NCBI GenBank assembly: GCA_016784285.1
Contig: JADHUX010000014.1
Coordinates: 1 to 8,792, forward strand
Length of the DNA stretch: 8,792 nucleotides
Direction: 5' to 3'
Source: Parcubacteria group bacterium
GTDB lineage: Bacteria; Patescibacteriota; Minisyncoccia; Phycocordibacterales; UBA2163
A model generated the notes under the pieces. That model did not search any database. It had not been told where the DNA came from and saw only the letters and a list, made by a program, of their open reading frames with translations. The position numbers and the translations under genes were made by a program. The stretch's first letter is position 1. Every line of letters starts with the position of its first letter. Of the stretch, positions 6,221-8,792 are shown one piece after another.

Positions 6221-6247
6221 AATGTGCTAAGCTCGGTTTAGCACATT
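6221..6247 (+). terminator. Terminator-like stem-loop with TCG triloop
   Basis: AATGTGCTAA (6221-6230) pairs with TTAGCACATT (6238-6247). Inside, G-T and C-G pairs close a TCG triloop, giving 12 bp in all. TTTTA follows at 6246-6250. The same C(TCG)G cap is seen in the 6171-6199 and 2792-2804 hairpins. It looks like an intrinsic terminator, but what it ends is unknown. Confidence 0.5.
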
Positions 6248-6264
6248 TTATGTATTTGCTCCTC

Positions 6265-6329
6265 AAGGTCTCACCTCCCGTGAAGAAGATCCGAAACTCC
6301 TTCTTCACCGCGATGAGGAAAGACCTTTT
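6265..6329 (+). ncRNA. Candidate structured RNA upstream of rel
   Basis: There are three coaxial helices. P1 is AAGGTCT 6265-6271/AGACCTT 6321-6327. A 2x2 internal loop (CA/AA) precedes P2, CCTC 6274-6277/GAGG 6315-6318. A 2x6 internal loop precedes P3, GTGAAGAAG 6280-6288/CTTCTTCAC 6300-6308, with an 11-nt apical loop. TTTT at 6326-6329 follows, as at the 3' end of an intrinsic terminator. CACCTCC (6273-6278) resembles the 16S anti-SD, and GAGG could pair with either of two CCTC copies (6261-6264 or 6274-6277). It matches no RNA family I know (not SRP, RNase P or tmRNA). The likely rel start site is downstream, so it would not be part of a leaderless rel mRNA. Confidence 0.4.
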
Positions 6330-6342
6330 CCCGCTTTACATA

Positions 6343-6371
6343 TTTGCATTTAGGAATTAAAAGAATATGAT
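6343..6371 (+). promoter_or_regulatory. Candidate rel promoter (leaderless type)
   Basis: TTTGCA (6343-6348), a 17-nt spacer and TATGAT (6366-6371; five of six consensus bases) end 6 nt before ATG 6378. Transcription would start on the initiation codon. The nearest purine-rich AGGA is more than 20 nt upstream, too far for an SD. Confidence 0.5.
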
Positions 6372-6377
6372 TAAAAT

Positions 6378-7985
6378 ATGAGTGTTAAAGACATTATAGG
6401 ATTAATGACCTCCCCATCTCCAGAGGATATAAAGCTTGTAGAGAAAGCCTACTCTTTCGCATGTAAAGCTCATAAAGATCACAAAAGAAAGTCAGGTGAG
6501 CCATATATAATTCACCTCTACGAAGTCGCGAAGATCCTAGCAGACCTTGGTATGGGCGCAAAGACTATATCAGCAGGGCTCTTGCACGACTGTATTGAAG
6601 ATGTAAATATCACAAGTGAAGAGTTGCAAAAAGAATTTGGCGACGAGATTAATCGCCTAGTACTTGGAGTAACAGAGCTTGGACTTCTAAGATATAGAGG
6701 GCAGAAGAAGCATGCCGAATCTTTACGTAAACTTTTTGTAGTTACTTCTCAAGATATCCGTGTGCTCATCATCAAGCTTGCAGACAAGCTTCATAATATG
6801 CGCACGATAGAACATAACACAGAAGAAAGCCAACAAAGAAATGCGCACGAAACACTAGAGATTTATGCACAGATAGCAGATAGACTAGGTATGGGGCAAA
6901 TGAAAGGAGAGCTTGAAGATCTTGCATTCCCTTATATCCACCCTGAGAAATACAAAGAAGTAACTAAGCTACGTAAAGAACGTAATAAAGAAACATTAAA
7001 AAGACTTACAAAAATAGACAAATCACTAAAAAAGGAACTTGCCAAAAATAATATAACAAAATTTAGAACTGACTATAGGATGAAACGTCTATATAGTTTG
7101 TACAAAAAACTAGAGAGAAAAGATAAAAATATAGAAAAGATAAGAGATATATCTGCACTTCGTATCATAGTACCGACAATAAGCGACTGTTATCAAATAC
7201 TAGGTATAATACACAGTATATGGCAACCACTACCAGGAAAGATCAAAGACTATATATCGTCCCCTCGCCCTAACGGATACAGAAGTTTACACACTACGAT
7301 CTTCACAGGTGACGGAGGTTTAATAGAAATACAAATACGAACAGAAGAGATGCACCAAGAAGCAGAGTTTGGTATTGCTTCACATATTTCATACAAAAGT
7401 TCTTTTGAAGAAAAGAAAAAAGTATCAAACCTTGTATGGATGAGAGATTTATTCTCTTCAAGAATAGCTAACACTATTAAAAGATTTCGTAATGGTAAAA
7501 GAGAAACAGAAGAAGATCCAAAAGAAGATCCGCCAGCTGGCGTAAAAAAATCAAGCAGAAAGAAAAAACAAAAAGAAGTCATACCAGTGTACCCAGTAGA
7601 CAAAATACCCAAATGGATCAAACAGATCGCAGAAGAACAGAAGAGCGTACCCGAATCAAAAGAATTCCTTAATGATCTTAAATCTGATTTCTTTAATCAT
7701 AGAGTATTTGTATTTACCCCTAAAGGCGACGTAATAGACCTACCAGTAGACTCAAGCGCTATTGATTTTGCATATGCTATACACTCTGATCTTGGTAATC
7801 ATTTGTCAGGTGCGAAGGTTAACGGAAAGTTTGTGTCTATAGATACAAAACTTGCAAATGGTGACATAGTAGATATAGAGACTAAACCGTCTAGCCACCC
7901 CACTACCAAATGGCTTAAAAACGCAAAAACATCTGTAGCTCATAGGCACATACGCAACTCTGTAGCTGAATCTAGAAAGTCCTAA
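6378..7985 (+). CDS. rel: Bifunctional (p)ppGpp synthetase/hydrolase Rel, short form
   Basis: This is a 535-aa RelA/SpoT homologue controlling the stringent response. The HD hydrolase domain (about 20-180) has RKSGEPYIIH at 37-46, HDCIED at 70-75 and KLADKLHN at 133-140, all key residues present. The synthetase domain (about 225-345) has YRMKRLYSLYKKLE, D257 in 'RDISALRIIV', 'PGKIKDYISSPRPNGYRSLH' with Y301, and E317 in 'IEIQIRTEEMH'. The loop motif is KIKD (288-291), basic like the RxKD of bifunctional enzymes and unlike the acidic ExDD of RelA. A charged linker of about 60 residues (370-428, 'KKSSRKKKQKE') leads to a TGS domain (about 440-503). The protein ends at 'WLKNAKTSVAHRHIR', where the helical domain begins in full-length Rel. 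The helical, zinc-finger and ACT/RRM domains are absent against the usual 730-780 aa. A palindromic element lies in the linker. The stop overlaps that of parB. Confidence 0.95.
   Translation: MSVKDIIGLMTSPSPEDIKLVEKAYSFACKAHKDHKRKSGEPYIIHLYEVAKILADLGMGAKTISAGLLHDCIEDVNITSEELQKEFGDEINRLVLGVTELGLLRYRGQKKHAESLRKLFVVTSQDIRVLIIKLADKLHNMRTIEHNTEESQQRNAHETLEIYAQIADRLGMGQMKGELEDLAFPYIHPEKYKEVTKLRKERNKETLKRLTKIDKSLKKELAKNNITKFRTDYRMKRLYSLYKKLERKDKNIEKIRDISALRIIVPTISDCYQILGIIHSIWQPLPGKIKDYISSPRPNGYRSLHTTIFTGDGGLIEIQIRTEEMHQEAEFGIASHISYKSSFEEKKKVSNLVWMRDLFSSRIANTIKRFRNGKRETEEDPKEDPPAGVKKSSRKKKQKEVIPVYPVDKIPKWIKQIAEEQKSVPESKEFLNDLKSDFFNHRVFVFTPKGDVIDLPVDSSAIDFAYAIHSDLGNHLSGAKVNGKFVSIDTKLANGDIVDIETKPSSHPTTKWLKNAKTSVAHRHIRNSVAESRKS
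7529..7543. repeat. Short palindromic element inside rel (CGCCAGCTGGCG core)
   Basis: The perfect 12-bp palindrome at 7531-7542 is preceded by TC, matching the topA element (TCCGCCA..TGGCGGA) on the left arm and most of the right. It is translated as DPPAGV (residues 384-389) in the disordered Rel linker. Just before it, GAAGATCC is duplicated (7512-7519 and 7524-7531), giving EDPKEDPP. Confidence 0.55.
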
Positions 7986-8792
7986 AGAGAAAAGTTTTTT
8001 ATAGAATATAGATCTTCGTCTTCAGTTTCTTCTTCTTTTTCATTTTCTGGCCTATCGTCTAAGACTGCTTCTTCGTCTGATGGATTAATTTGCTCTTCAC
8101 TTTCTTTAAGTTCTTCTTTATTTGCAGTTATAAATCTTTCTACTTCTTCTTGCCCTTTTTCTCCTTCTTCTTTGTTTAATACATCTAATATTCCTCGTAA
8201 GTCATCTGCAGAGAAAAAGTCTATAGTAAGCTTGCCTCCTACTTGCCTCTTTTCTATCTGTACTCTTGTACCTAAAGTCTCTGTAAGTTGGTTTTCAAGC
8301 TCTACCATCTCTGGGTCAAACCTTAGTGATTGCTTTCTTACTTTGTCTGATGCTACTCTTCGTGATATTGCTTCCGCTTCACGAACTGTAAGCTTTTTAG
8401 CTACAATCTCTTTAAATAAAGTTATTTGTTCTTCTAATCTGCCGTTTAACATCATAACAGGTCGCGCATGCCCTTCAGCAATAATACCTTCAGACAAAGC
8501 TTGTTGAACTTCTTCAGGAAGTGCCAGGAGACGAATGGTATTTGAAACATACTCGCGGCTTTTGCCTACCTTTTGCCCTACATCAGAGTGTTTAAAATTA
8601 AATTCATTTACAAGTCGTGAAAATGCATAAGCCCTGTCTATAGCATTGAGATCTTCTCTTTGTAGGTTCTCAATTATCGCAAGCTCAAGTTTTATTCTAT
8701 TTTCTTCTTCTGTATTGCCTTCAATACTTTTGATTATCACTGGAATTTGTGAAAGTCCAGCGATCTGTGATGCTCTCAAGCGACGCTCTCCT
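7982..8792 (-). CDS. parB: ParB/Spo0J chromosome-partitioning protein, 5' part cut by window edge
   Basis: The frame runs in from the right edge with no start in the window; 269 residues are visible. It opens with GERRLRASQIAG, the GERR box of the ParB CTP-binding domain, so the N-terminus lies beyond 8792. A TTG at 8779 codes the leucine in GERRL and is not a start. 'ENLQREDLNAIDRAYAFSRL' and the helix-turn-helix 'FKHSDVGQKVGKSREYVSNT' follow, then 'LPEEVQQALSEGIIAEGHAR', the parS-binding region. The dimerisation segment is 'GGKLTIDFFSADDLRGILDV'. ParB loads on parS sites, slides as a CTP-dependent clamp and works with ParA to segregate chromosome origins. After the dimerisation region comes an acidic tail of about 60 residues (E/D-rich, ending YSIKNFSL), longer than usual. 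The gene is convergent with rel, the two stops overlapping at 7982-7985 (CTAA), with no terminator between them. Confidence 0.95.
   Translation of the reverse strand, partial: GERRLRASQIAGLSQIPVIIKSIEGNTEEENRIKLELAIIENLQREDLNAIDRAYAFSRLVNEFNFKHSDVGQKVGKSREYVSNTIRLLALPEEVQQALSEGIIAEGHARPVMMLNGRLEEQITLFKEIVAKKLTVREAEAISRRVASDKVRKQSLRFDPEMVELENQLTETLGTRVQIEKRQVGGKLTIDFFSADDLRGILDVLNKEEGEKGQEEVERFITANKEELKESEEQINPSDEEAVLDDRPENEKEEETEDEDLYSIKNFSL

Larger units (their letters stand above)
6057..6377. other. 321-bp divergent intergenic region with serial stem-loops
   Basis: No protein gene is visible. From left to right it holds the upstream region of the 84-aa gene (AT-rich, with a weak TTGTTT at 6108-6103 on the minus strand), a 12-nt palindrome TTGACGAGTCAA at 6141-6152, stem-loops at 6171-6199, 6221-6247 and 6265-6327, and the rel promoter at 6343-6371. 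Three stem-loops in a row between divergent genes are not explained by termination of either neighbour, so an unannotated RNA gene is plausible. Confidence 0.5.

Noticed and set aside
6265..6329. SRP RNA or RNase P RNA
   Set aside because: GAGGAAAG and GGTC fragments look suggestive, but the SRP symmetric-loop/GGAA features and the RNase P conserved core are absent and the element is too short.
6367..6381. Four-codon frame ATG ATT AAA ATA TGA whose stop overlaps the rel start
   Set aside because: It coincides with the likely -10 box, so it would not be transcribed if rel is leaderless. It is too short to support.
522..7985. Alternative genetic code (TGA as sense)
   Set aside because: All recognised proteins are full length with no in-frame TGA and use TGG for tryptophan and GGN for glycine, so the standard code is sufficient.
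8777..8779. TTG start for parB
   Set aside because: It lies inside the GERRLRA motif of the CTP-binding domain, so it is an internal leucine codon; the gene starts beyond the window.
1..8792. CRISPR array, tRNA, rRNA, transposase or toxin-antitoxin pair
   Set aside because: No regularly spaced repeats, no tRNA-like cloverleaf, no rRNA sequence and no transposase, toxin or defence motif were found on either strand.

Overview
The window looks like a piece of a small, streamlined bacterial genome, most likely a member of the Patescibacteria/CPR, Parcubacteria-like. This is inferred from the protein sequences: an FtsQ-type protein with a 'CYFLDEDG' signature, a short Rel that stops after its TGS domain, a SerRS with an 'LNNTA' motif 3, a compact DprA, and tightly packed genes. 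The standard code fits. The seven visible stop codons are four TAA, three TAG and no TGA.

Layout. Bases 1-1817 are a minus-strand pair: serS, then an ftsQ-like gene that runs off the left edge and overlaps the serS end. A 35-bp divergent spacer separates serS from dprA (1853-2716, +). A long inverted repeat (2715-2818) follows, then a Nudix-like gene (2840-3316, +) and topA (3347-5596, +). Between topA and a small low-GC membrane-protein gene (5802-6056, -) lies a structured non-coding stretch (5597-5801) with a perfect 34-bp palindrome and a bidirectional terminator. A 321-bp divergent region (6057-6377) holds three successive stem-loops. Then come rel (6378-7985, +) and, sharing its stop-codon bases, the convergent 3' part of parB (7982-8792, -).

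Functionally these are core cell-maintenance genes: Ser-tRNA charging, divisome assembly, ssDNA handling and transformation (DprA), DNA relaxation (TopA), (p)ppGpp signalling (Rel) and chromosome partition (ParB). There is no evident dedicated operon for one pathway and no recognisable defence or mobile-element cassette.

The most interesting signals are non-coding or compositional. (1) serS, dprA, topA and rel each have a -10-like hexamer 6-9 nt before the ATG and no Shine-Dalgarno, suggesting leaderless mRNAs, whereas the Nudix and small membrane genes have SD-like sequences. (2) An AACAC-(CGA/TCG)-GTGTT palindrome occurs three times, twice as arms of a long inverted repeat. (3) A short palindrome related to TCCGCCAGCTGGCGGA lies in frame inside both topA and rel. 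(4) There are candidate structured RNAs at 5622-5766 and 6265-6329. No tRNA, rRNA, CRISPR array or insertion sequence was seen.
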